Shown here: one piece after another, positions 1 to 5,580 of the stretch | Layout: every line of letters starts with the position of its first letter | Numbering within the stretch: the stretch's first letter is position 1 | Source of the DNA: an uncultured Mailhella sp. | GTDB taxonomy: Bacteria > Desulfobacterota > Desulfovibrionia > Desulfovibrionales > Desulfovibrionaceae | Direction of reading: 5' to 3' | Assembly: GCA_905192935.1 (NCBI GenBank) | Contig: CAJJMX010000111.1 | Coordinates: 1 to 5,803, forward strand | Length of the DNA: 5,803 bases | Translations under genes and position numbers: made by a program | The notes under the pieces: model-generated | What the model was told of the DNA's origin: nothing | Seen by the model: only the letters and a program-made list of their open reading frames with translations | Databases searched by the model: none

Positions 1-44
1 CTTACGGCCAGCATAAGATGGATGTCTATCTGAAAGGAACGTAG
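1..44 (+). CDS. 3' end of a large phage polyvalent-type protein (partial, window-truncated)
   Basis: Reading from base 3, 13 codons are open and end at a TAG (42-44), giving the peptide YGQHKMDVYLKGT. The MDVYLKG segment looks like the strand found in ADP-ribosyltransferase-like domains of phage polyvalent proteins, where a 'vmPVYLKg' strand is followed by a loop and then a xPNQIKS strand. That second strand occurs in the same frame just downstream of the TAG. The other two forward frames close at 31-33 and 14-16, so this is the best candidate for a gene entering from the left. It may be a genuine C-terminus or the upstream half of an interrupted gene; the fragment is too short to decide. The family assignment is an inference from a few residues. 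Confidence 0.4.
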   Translation, partial: YGQHKMDVYLKGT

Positions 45-110
45 GGACTGCCGGACACACGCGCGGCGCGTCGTGCCGGGCAGCCGGCTCAGGAACTGGA
101 TGATGTCCAT

Positions 111-650
111 GTGCCTGACGAAGGCTATTGGATGGTCAAAGAGCCGAACCAGATCAAGTCCGTCCAGAATCGCGGCACATTCAACCCTGACGATCCGAAT
201 ATTTATAAGGCGCTCCCATGGGCTATGGGAGGAGCAGGAACCGCCGCCGCGCTCGCTCCGGGCGAAGCACAGGCTGCTCAGACAAACGACGCTCGGGACG
301 GTGGTTCTTCATGGCGGAACGTCATGGATGAGATGACGCGCGGCCTCGGCCTCGGCACGCGCAACATGCTGGAAGGCCTGGGCCGCGGGGCGACGCTGGG
401 CCTTTCCGATCCGGGAAAGACGATATCGGACTTTTTCGGCCTTCCTGCTCCTGAAACGGAACTGGAAAAGAGAATGGCGTTCCTGGAAGGCGGGGCTGCG
501 GAAGCCGTTCCGATGATCATGGGCGGCGGGGCCATGGCAAAGATGGCCGCCTCGCCTGTGACTCGCGGCGTCGGAAGGGAGCTTTTTGCCACGCCCGGGC
601 GGGATATTGCCCTGGGCGGATTGCTCGGAAGTTTCCTCGGAGGGGACTGA
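111..650 (+). CDS. C-terminal part of phage polyvalent protein (ART-like end plus hydrophobic tail), probably an interrupted gene
   Basis: This frame is open from base 45, straight after an in-frame TAG at 42-44. The first possible start is a GTG at 111 with only a distant AGGA upstream, so this start is weak. Residues 10-31 contain KEPNQIKS, then RGTFNPDDPNI. That is the hallmark ending of ADP-ribosyltransferase-like or MuF-associated domains in very large phage virion proteins. Next comes an Ala/Gly-rich hydrophobic stretch ending AQA (about 34-55). The rest is helical, with a GLGLGTRNMLEGLGRG segment, the FGLPAPETELEKRM motif, and a final Gly/Ala/Met-rich region about 130-179. Such tails occur on internal virion proteins and are thought to act with membranes during DNA entry. 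The ART-like domain lacks its N-terminal part here. This suggests that the TAG splits one ancestral gene, or that an unseen mechanism joins the two parts. The stop is two bases before the adaptor start. Confidence 0.55.
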   Translation: MPDEGYWMVKEPNQIKSVQNRGTFNPDDPNIYKALPWAMGGAGTAAALAPGEAQAAQTNDARDGGSSWRNVMDEMTRGLGLGTRNMLEGLGRGATLGLSDPGKTISDFFGLPAPETELEKRMAFLEGGAAEAVPMIMGGGAMAKMAASPVTRGVGRELFATPGRDIALGGLLGSFLGGD

Positions 651-651
651 T

Positions 652-1296
652 ATGGCCGATCTTACCAGCTACACGGGGCTTTGCGAAGCCGTGGCGGACT
701 ATCTGGGCCGCGACGATCTGACGGAGCGCATACCCGCGTTCATTGCGCTTGCGGAGAAACGCATGAACCGTGAACTGCGGCTTCGGGTGATGGAGAGGCG
801 GTCGGAAACGTCCGTGCCTGCCGGGCAGAGCGCGGTGCCGCTGCCGTGGCGCAGGGAGCCGGGCAACTGGGACGTGTTTCTGGAAATGCGCGATCTCACC
901 TTTGAGGCGCAGGACGGCCGGACGACGAATCTCATCTACGTTCCGCCCGACACCTACGGGCAGAAGCGCACGCCGGGCAGGCCGGAAGGGTACACCATCA
1001 TCGGGCGCGACCTCTTTCTTCTGCCGGCTCCGGATGCGGACGGCACGCTGTATCTGACCTACTACGCGGAAATGGAGCCGCTCGGCGAAAATCAGCCGGA
1101 CAACGCCGTGCTGCTGACGGCTCCGGATCTGTATCTGTACGGGGCGCTGGTGGAAAGCGGGCCGTTCACGCGCGGGAGCGTGCCGCTCGACATGTGGACG
1201 CAGTATTATGCCGCCGCAAAGAGGAAGGCGGAGGAGAGTGAACAGCGGGCGCGGTTCACGGCCAACATAACCATGCGCCCGGCAAGGAGGATATGA
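652..1296 (+). CDS. Phage head-to-tail adaptor protein
   Basis: This 214-residue protein resembles the SU10-type phage adaptor family, a ring protein that sits under the portal and joins the capsid to the tail. Residues 10-43 carry the typical N-terminal helix pair: YLGRDDLTERIPAFIALAEK, then RMNREL. This matches the family pattern of a hydrophobic helix, 'R.DL...IP.FI.LAE.R.NR.LR'. The middle is beta-rich, including an IIGRDLFLLPAPDADGTLYL stretch that resembles the family's central sheet. The C-terminus is a helix (about 180-205) rich in Lys, Glu and Arg that may contact the portal. The ATG at 652 is preferred because GGAGGGG (639-645) lies just upstream; the frame remains open back to 586, without a comparable site. 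The start overlaps nothing but sits two bases after the previous stop, and the stop is one base from the next ATG, which suggests translational coupling. Confidence 0.8.
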   Translation: MADLTSYTGLCEAVADYLGRDDLTERIPAFIALAEKRMNRELRLRVMERRSETSVPAGQSAVPLPWRREPGNWDVFLEMRDLTFEAQDGRTTNLIYVPPDTYGQKRTPGRPEGYTIIGRDLFLLPAPDADGTLYLTYYAEMEPLGENQPDNAVLLTAPDLYLYGALVESGPFTRGSVPLDMWTQYYAAAKRKAEESEQRARFTANITMRPARRI

Positions 1297-1297
1297 C

Positions 1298-1663
1298 ATG
1301 AGTCTGACCAATCACGGCGAGGACGCACTTCTTTCGCTGTTCAAGGATGCGGGACCGTACTATCTGGCGCTTTTCACCGCGGCCCCGGGCGAGACGGGCG
1401 GCGGCACCGAGGTGTCGGGCGGCGCGTACGCGCGCAGGCAGGTGACTTTCGGCACGCCGTCTTCGGGCAGCATGTCGAACTCGGCGGCCATAGAATTCCC
1501 CACGGCCACGTCGAGCTGGGGCACGGCCGTGGCCTGGGGGCTCTTCGACGCCTCTTCGGGCGGCAATCTCGTGTGGTACGGCAGCATCACCACGCCCAAG
1601 GAGCTGCTGGCGGGCGACATCTACCGCGTGAACGCCAAGAATCTCACGCTCAGCATGGATTAG
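1298..1663 (+). CDS. Small Gp80-like phage tail fibre type protein
   Basis: This 121-residue protein matches the pattern of small phage proteins usually annotated as tail fibre protein (Gp80-like). It starts with an LTNHGEDALLSLF helix, then YYLALFTAAPGE (21-32), a GGGTEVSGGAYARRQVTFG block (34-52), FPTATSSWGT (67-76) and an AWGLFDASSGGNLVWYG strand pair (79-95). It closes with an AGDIYR...LTLSMD edge strand. Family members are of similar length and end the same way, so the protein looks complete. It is expected to be a compact beta structure on the virion; its exact position is not established. The ATG follows AAGGAGG (1284-1290) with good spacing and lies one base after the adaptor stop. 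The TAG stop is followed, in the same frame, by the next gene's GTG after one codon. Confidence 0.75.
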   Translation: MSLTNHGEDALLSLFKDAGPYYLALFTAAPGETGGGTEVSGGAYARRQVTFGTPSSGSMSNSAAIEFPTATSSWGTAVAWGLFDASSGGNLVWYGSITTPKELLAGDIYRVNAKNLTLSMD

Positions 1664-1666
1664 TCC

Positions 1667-2644
1667 GTGGCGACGTTTTTCGATATCCTTCCGCCGCCGC
1701 AGAGTCTCGACTCGCTGGACGCGTGGGGCACGCTCGACGCGCTTTTCGCCTCCCTTGACGACGGACTCTGGACGCGCGCGGGCGTGTACGGGCTTTCGGT
1801 CTCGGAAAAGGGCAGGGCCGCAGGAACGTGTTCCGCCGTGCGCAAAAGGGAGTTTCGGGGAAGCTCCCCGGCCGAGGCGGGCGGAACGCTTTCTCTCGCG
1901 CGTATCTGCACGCTGGCCGCGACGGCAGGAGCCCGCGCTTTCGGCTCCGAGGCGGGCGTCAGGATCCGGAATTTTGCCGGGAAGGACTCGTGCCGGAGCC
2001 GGGAGACGTGCGTCGTTTCCCGTGAGCGCACCGACGTCATGCGTTTTTCGGCCGTGTCCGCGGAGCGTGTCGGACTTCTTCGCGTGCGGCCCGCCGCCCT
2101 TGCCGGAGGACAGGGAGAAGCGGCGGCCTTCTTCGAGGCCCATGCCGAGCTGTCTCTGGAAGGTTCGGCAGACGCGCGGGGATACGAGGCGTTTTCCTGG
2201 CTCAGGGTGCGCGCAACCGACCTCGAGCTCTCCCCGGTCCGAGCTTTCGGCGCGTGCGCCCTCTCAAGAGACGTGCATCTTGCGGCGCAGGGCGGAGCCG
2301 CGAGTCGCGGGTCTCTTGCGCCTTTTCGCGTGCGTCCTTTCAGCTCGTCGCTGTCGGGCGCGGTCGCCAGCGATCTTGCGGACGGGATCCGTCTGCGCGC
2401 GCTTTCAGGAACGCTTCGCGCCTTCGGGACGGATTTTTTCGTGCCCGTGCGGGTGTGTCTTGTGTCCGGGCAGGGCCTTGCCCGGTCTTTTGCAGACATC
2501 GTGCCCGAGTACAAGGGCTGGATGTGGACGGAACGCGAAAAGCCCGCTTGCGGCCCGTGGAAGGCGGCGGTTTCGGGCGCTTCGGACTGGACGCCTGTTT
2601 CGGCAGGCGTCGCTGAATGGCAGGGAGTGGTGGAATGGCAGTAA
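1667..2644 (+). CDS. Unrecognised 325-residue virion-module protein with degenerate ~20-residue repeats
   Basis: I do not recognise a family. The N-terminus is acidic and aromatic (FFDILPPPQSLDSLDAWGTL), followed by LDDGLWTRAGVYGLSVS. From about residue 40 to 270 the protein is Ala/Gly/Ser/Arg-rich with alternating hydrophobic residues. A motif RAFG recurs at residues 90, 192 and 251, intervals of 102 and 59, close to multiples of 20. This suggests a repetitive beta structure such as a fibre, sheath or propeller. The C-terminus is Trp-rich (KGWMW, ASDWTPVSAG, EWQGVVEWQ). The GTG start has no clear Shine-Dalgarno and lies four bases after the TAG of the preceding gene, so initiation is probably coupled to termination there. 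G/C-ending codons support the frame against the overlapping open frames. Its position between a tail-fibre-like gene and the hub gene suggests a tail accessory role, which is inference. Confidence 0.65.
   Translation: MATFFDILPPPQSLDSLDAWGTLDALFASLDDGLWTRAGVYGLSVSEKGRAAGTCSAVRKREFRGSSPAEAGGTLSLARICTLAATAGARAFGSEAGVRIRNFAGKDSCRSRETCVVSRERTDVMRFSAVSAERVGLLRVRPAALAGGQGEAAAFFEAHAELSLEGSADARGYEAFSWLRVRATDLELSPVRAFGACALSRDVHLAAQGGAASRGSLAPFRVRPFSSSLSGAVASDLADGIRLRALSGTLRAFGTDFFVPVRVCLVSGQGLARSFADIVPEYKGWMWTEREKPACGPWKAAVSGASDWTPVSAGVAEWQGVVEWQ
2466..2491 (+). repeat. Inverted repeat with trailing TCTTTT, terminator-like, inside a gene
   Basis: CCGGGCA (2466-2472) pairs perfectly with TGCCCGG (2479-2485) around a six-base GGGCCT loop, followed at once by TCTTTT (2486-2491). 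The shape resembles a weak intrinsic terminator, but it lies wholly within the repeat-protein reading frame, so it may be chance in GC-rich coding DNA. Confidence 0.35.
2590..2611 (+). repeat. Perfect 8-bp inverted repeat just before the hub gene start
   Basis: GACGCCTG (2590-2597) and CAGGCGTC (2604-2611) are perfect complements separated by TTTCGG. The hairpin ends 23 bases before the ATG at 2635 and is inside the last codons of the previous gene. It could influence coupled initiation of the hub gene; the sequence shows only the palindrome. Confidence 0.35.
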
Positions 2645-4104
2645 GCAGGATTCGGCTCGATTTCGGAGCGTGGGAGCCGGACGCCGCGCTTCTGGACGGC
2701 GCGCAGGCTCCGGAGGCAAGGAACGTGATCCCGGCCCGTCGCGGATACCGGCCGCTGCCGGGACTCGTGGCGCAGCCGGTCCCTGCGCTGGAGTCGCGGG
2801 TGCTGGGGGCCTTTTCCCTGAAGGATACGGACGGCAATCTTCTTACCTTTGCCGCGACCGAAGGCGGCATCCGGGCGCTGGAGGGCCGCGGGTGGGTGGA
2901 GAAGTTCGCGGGCGTGGCGCTGTCTTCGGCGCGCGGCTTTGCCGAATACGGTCCGGCCGTGTACGCGCTTTACGGCACGCAGCTTTTGAAGAGCGCGGTC
3001 GCGGCGGGCAATGCCGGAGCCTTTGCCGCCGTGGAAGGCGCGCCGTCCGGCGAGGTCCTCGGGGTGATCCGCGATTTTCTGGTGCTGGGACGCCTTTCGG
3101 ACTGCCGCAACGGCATACGCTGGTCGGGGCTCGACAGGCCCGACGAGTGGCCGGAACCGGGCGGCAACGAGGCGCAGTACATCCAGTCGGACATGCAGAT
3201 ATTCCCCACGGGCGGCAGGGTGCAGGCCGTGGTGGGCGGCGTGGGCGGCGTGGACGGGCTCATCTTTCTTGAGCGCGGCATCCAGCGCGCGACCTATGTG
3301 GGCATGCCGTACATCTTCCAGTTCGACACCGTGGACAGGGAACACGGCTGTCTTGCGCCGCGCTCGCCGGTGTCGTGCGGAGGCTTCTGCGTCTATCTCT
3401 CGGACGACGGCTGGCGCATGACCGACGGTTCCGCCGTGAAGGGCGTGGGCGTGGAGCGCGTGGACGAATGGTTCTTCCGCACCTGCGCCGCCGACCGCAT
3501 GGACGAGGTGCAGGGCGTGCACGATGCCGCGAATCGTCTGGCGCTTTGGGCCTTCCCGTCCGACCTCGCGCCTGCCGGAGTCTGCGACAGGCTGCTCATC
3601 TACAACTACACCTCGGATCTGTGGTCCTGGGGAGAGGTCTCCACGGAAGCGCTGTTTGCCGACTACACGCGCGGTCTCGTGCTGGAGGATCTCGACGCCT
3701 TCGGGGATCTCGATCATCTGCCGTTTTCCTCCCTCGATGCGGCCGCGCTCAAGAACGGCGGCAAGGGCGTGTCCTGCTTCACGGATCGTCATGAACTTGC
3801 CGGGTTCACGGGCGAGGCCCTCGAAGCCGTGATCGACACCGCCGAACAGGGCGGCGAAAGGATGATGATACACGGTCTGCGGCCCCTCGTGGACGCCGCC
3901 GACGCCGATGCCGCGCCCCTCTTCAGGAACCGTCAGAGGGACGAAAGAACACAGGGCGTCCGGACGCGTCAGCAGCGCGACGGGGTCTGTTATCAGCATG
4001 TTTCGGCCTCCTACCTCGCCGCGCGGGTGACGGTTCCGGCGGGCTCCTCGTGGTCGCACGCCGTGGGCGTGGAGGCCCTCGTGGAAAAGGAAGGCGGTCT
4101 GTGA
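2635..4104 (+). CDS. Tail hub / packaged-DNA stabilisation protein, P22 gp10-like
   Basis: This 489-residue protein resembles the podoviral gp10-type stabilisation proteins that form a ring under the adaptor and hold the packaged DNA in. Near the N-terminus, residues 28-45 read ARNVIPARRGYRPLPGL, the family's typical 'ARNVlPr..GY.P.p.l' opening. Propeller-like strands follow, including YVGMPYIFQFDTVDREHGCL, a VYLSDDGWRMTDG strand and YNYTSDLWSW (323-332). The end has a RTRQQRDG...AARVTVPAGSSW segment, matching the common closing 'R..R..r..ipaG..W.ha.G' pattern. The ATG at 2635 is chosen because GGGAGTGGTGG lies directly upstream. An ATG at 2617 in the same frame lacks such a site. The start overlaps the preceding stop codon (ATGGCAGTAA). 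Proline codons are mostly CCG until about base 3,880 and then become CCC. Confidence is high that the gene is real and moderate for the exact role. Confidence 0.72.
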   Translation: MAVSRIRLDFGAWEPDAALLDGAQAPEARNVIPARRGYRPLPGLVAQPVPALESRVLGAFSLKDTDGNLLTFAATEGGIRALEGRGWVEKFAGVALSSARGFAEYGPAVYALYGTQLLKSAVAAGNAGAFAAVEGAPSGEVLGVIRDFLVLGRLSDCRNGIRWSGLDRPDEWPEPGGNEAQYIQSDMQIFPTGGRVQAVVGGVGGVDGLIFLERGIQRATYVGMPYIFQFDTVDREHGCLAPRSPVSCGGFCVYLSDDGWRMTDGSAVKGVGVERVDEWFFRTCAADRMDEVQGVHDAANRLALWAFPSDLAPAGVCDRLLIYNYTSDLWSWGEVSTEALFADYTRGLVLEDLDAFGDLDHLPFSSLDAAALKNGGKGVSCFTDRHELAGFTGEALEAVIDTAEQGGERMMIHGLRPLVDAADADAAPLFRNRQRDERTQGVRTRQQRDGVCYQHVSASYLAARVTVPAGSSWSHAVGVEALVEKEGGL

Positions 4105-4152
4105 TGACCGCAGAGGGTCGTCCCCTCCGGCGGCCGCGCAAAAGGAGATGGC

Positions 4153-4488
4153 ATGGCAAAGTTCGTTCCGCAGGTCCCGTCGGGCACGCCCGCCCAGATG
4201 CTGGCCCTCGCCGCAGGCGTGAACGCCGCGCTCCGCGGCGACACCGCAAATACCGGGCTCGTCTCGTGTGCCGCGCAGCAGGTGCAGATTACCATCCGCG
4301 ATGATCGTTGCAGGGCAGGGCGTCTTGCCCTGCTCATTCCCATGGACGCCGCGGCCGCGCAGGCCGTGTGGTGGCTCCATGACATGACGCAGGGCTCGAT
4401 GACCTTCCGCTTCGCCGCCGCGCCCGGCCCGTGCTCCTTTGCCTGGGCCCTCATGGGCGACGGCGGACAGAACGATCGGAATATCTAA
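4153..4488 (+). CDS. Small phage structural protein of unknown function
   Basis: This 111-residue protein looks like a family of small podoviral proteins located by the tail genes. These have the pattern 'NtGsvtL.......t.....vi.LmPtTanAAAAl......G..TltHa......f.y.i.GD'. Here the matching pieces are NTGLVSCAAQQVQITIRD, LALLIPMDAAAAQA, GSMTFRFA and ALMGDG near the C-terminus. This points to a small beta-sandwich virion protein; no function is established for the family that I can name. The ATG follows AAAGGAG (4141-4147) with five bases of spacing. The 48 bases between the hub stop and this start hold only this ribosome binding site. The stop TAA overlaps the next gene's Shine-Dalgarno run. A perfect 8-bp inverted repeat (4310-4317 with 4326-4333) lies inside the gene. 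Confidence 0.6.
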   Translation: MAKFVPQVPSGTPAQMLALAAGVNAALRGDTANTGLVSCAAQQVQITIRDDRCRAGRLALLIPMDAAAAQAVWWLHDMTQGSMTFRFAAAPGPCSFAWALMGDGGQNDRNI

Positions 4489-4501
4489 AAGGAGCGAGAT
4501 C

Positions 4502-5017
4502 ATGGCAGGTCTTTATCAGCGAAAAACGTCTTCCCTTCAGGCTTCCCCCGGCATGAGCGTGACCCCTTCCCCCGGCGCGGGCGCGGCCGTGCCTTCCGGA
4601 GCTCCCCTCTCCGTGGACCGGCAATCCTTCGATCCCTCCGCCCTCGGCGGGCTTCTCGGGCTCATCCAGAGAAGCGGCGGCGCTTCCTCCGCGCAGGGGG
4701 CGGGCAACGGGACTTCGGGCGTGTTCAACGCCTCCCTCATGCCCGGCGCAGGTCGCGATCTTTCCCTCGGCTCCCCCTCCGCCGGAAACTTCGGGCCCGG
4801 CGTGCCCTCCGCGCTTTCGGGCTCCCCGGCGGCCCCGGCTCCGGCCTCTTCCGCGGCACAGGCCGCGTCGTCCGGCGCGCTTCAGACGGCCCTCTCTCCC
4901 CTCGGCGCGGCGGCTTCCGCTCAGGGCGCGGCTTTTTCGTCTCCCGCCTCCGGAGGGCCGGACCTCTCCTCCCTCGCCTTCCTTCTCGGCTCCCTCGGCG
5001 GCGCAGGGGGCCGGTGA
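4502..5017 (+). CDS. Low-complexity Ala/Ser/Gly/Pro-rich phage protein
   Basis: This 171-residue protein is unrecognised. Most of it is Ala, Ser, Gly and Pro and is probably disordered. Two short hydrophobic segments resemble each other: DPSALGGLLGLI at residues 44-55 and DLSSLAFLLGSL at 154-165. They bracket the disordered middle, giving a plausible pair of sticky ends on a flexible linker. The N-terminus (MAGLYQRKTSSLQ) is polar and there is no signal peptide. The ATG is well supported by AAAAGGAG (4487-4494), seven bases upstream, and this start discards 21 in-frame upstream residues that lie over the previous gene. The stop TGA overlaps the next gene's ATG (TGATG). A linker, internal virion protein or scaffold-like role would fit the position, but this is inference. 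Codons are strongly C-ending (TCC, CCC, GCC, CTC), unlike the genes before base 3,900. Confidence 0.6.
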   Translation: MAGLYQRKTSSLQASPGMSVTPSPGAGAAVPSGAPLSVDRQSFDPSALGGLLGLIQRSGGASSAQGAGNGTSGVFNASLMPGAGRDLSLGSPSAGNFGPGVPSALSGSPAAPAPASSAAQAASSGALQTALSPLGAAASAQGAAFSSPASGGPDLSSLAFLLGSLGGAGGR

Positions 5018-5571
5018 TGGGGGAATTTTCCAGAATCTACAAGACCGACCTTTCCGACAGGGAGCTCATGCGCTTCTGGGCCATGGTCTGCGCCGCCGGA
5101 CGCGACAGGGCCGTGACCTACTGCATGCCTCCCGTGGACGGCCCGGCCTTCTGCCGCTGGATGCGGAACTCCGACGTGCATCCCTGGATCGTGCTCTTCC
5201 GCGGCGCGCCCTGCGGATTCGTCTATCTGACGGACCTTCAGGGCAAAAGCGCCAGAGTGCATTTCTGCACCCTGCCCATGGGCACCGCAAGGACCGCGGG
5301 AAAGCTTCCCGTGGTCGTGGGCTTCGGCCTGTTCTCCCTCGCGTCCATGCTCTGGGAGACCACCGTGAGCGGCTCGTTCCGGCTCGATACCGTCATAGGC
5401 GTGACCCCCGTATGCAACAGGGCGGCCGTCAAGTTCATTCACAGGGTGGGCGCGCGGGACATTGCCGAAGTGCCCGGCGCATGCTGGTACTACGATACCG
5501 GCGAAAACGTCCCCGGACTCGTCACCGTGTACACCAGACAAACGCTGCCCGCACGGGCGGCAAAACTGTAG
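5017..5571 (+). CDS. GNAT-like N-acetyltransferase family protein of the virion module
   Basis: This 184-residue protein fits the GNAT acyltransferase fold. Strands about 55-80 (WIVLFRGAPCGFVYLTDLQG) resemble the 'g..vGfv.l.' core. The C-terminal third has VIGVTPVCNRAAVKFIHRVG (about 126-145). This matches the family's last motif, in which Asn134 and Arg135 lead into the 'N..A..f....G' helix, followed by a VPGACWYY strand. The usual acetyl-CoA-binding Q/RxxGxG/A loop is not obvious, so catalytic activity is uncertain. GNAT-like proteins occur in podoviral late operons at about this point, before the ejection protein, comparable to P22 gene 14 before gene 7. Their substrate is generally unknown. 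The ATG at 5017 overlaps the preceding TGA and has AGGGGG (5005-5010) six bases upstream. A GTG at 5014 is possible. Confidence 0.68.
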   Translation: MGEFSRIYKTDLSDRELMRFWAMVCAAGRDRAVTYCMPPVDGPAFCRWMRNSDVHPWIVLFRGAPCGFVYLTDLQGKSARVHFCTLPMGTARTAGKLPVVVGFGLFSLASMLWETTVSGSFRLDTVIGVTPVCNRAAVKFIHRVGARDIAEVPGACWYYDTGENVPGLVTVYTRQTLPARAAKL

Positions 5572-5574
5572 GAG
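5569..5574 (+). promoter_or_regulatory. Shine-Dalgarno overlapping the GNAT stop codon
   Basis: TAGGAG combines the TAG stop of the acetyltransferase-like gene with the ribosome binding site for the ATG at 5581 (GGAG, six bases of spacing). It fixes the start of the last gene and favours separate initiation rather than readthrough. Confidence 0.7.
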
Positions 5575-5580
5575 ATCCAT

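Noticed and set aside
73..336. An 87-codon plus-strand frame from GTG at 73
   Set aside because: Its sequence has no family pattern, while the overlapping frame carries the clear NQIKS/NPDDPNI signature.
517..1311. A 264-codon minus-strand frame opposite the adaptor gene
   Set aside because: Shadow of the adaptor frame, Arg/Pro/His-rich, with no supporting motif.
1256..2143. A 295-codon minus-strand frame
   Set aside because: Crosses two sense genes and is Arg/Gly-rich with no domain pattern.
3232..3258. Tandem GTGGGCGGC repeats
   Set aside because: Two perfect 9-base copies and one degenerate one simply encode a Gly-Gly-Val run in the hub protein.
1755..3272. A 505-codon plus-strand frame overlapping the repeat protein and hub genes
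   Set aside because: Arg/Gly/Pro-rich with no recognisable pattern, and no good start; the other frames have family-like motifs and matched couplings.
4104..4304. An Arg-rich small frame starting at the ATG that overlaps the hub stop
   Set aside because: It is tightly coupled by TGATGA but overlaps most of the start of the 4153 gene, which has a better ribosome binding site and a family-like sequence.
1660..4503. A 947-codon open frame on the minus strand
   Set aside because: It lies opposite well-supported sense genes, has an Arg/His/Ala/Gly-heavy composition without domains, and is expected where strongly biased G/C-ending codons remove antisense stops.
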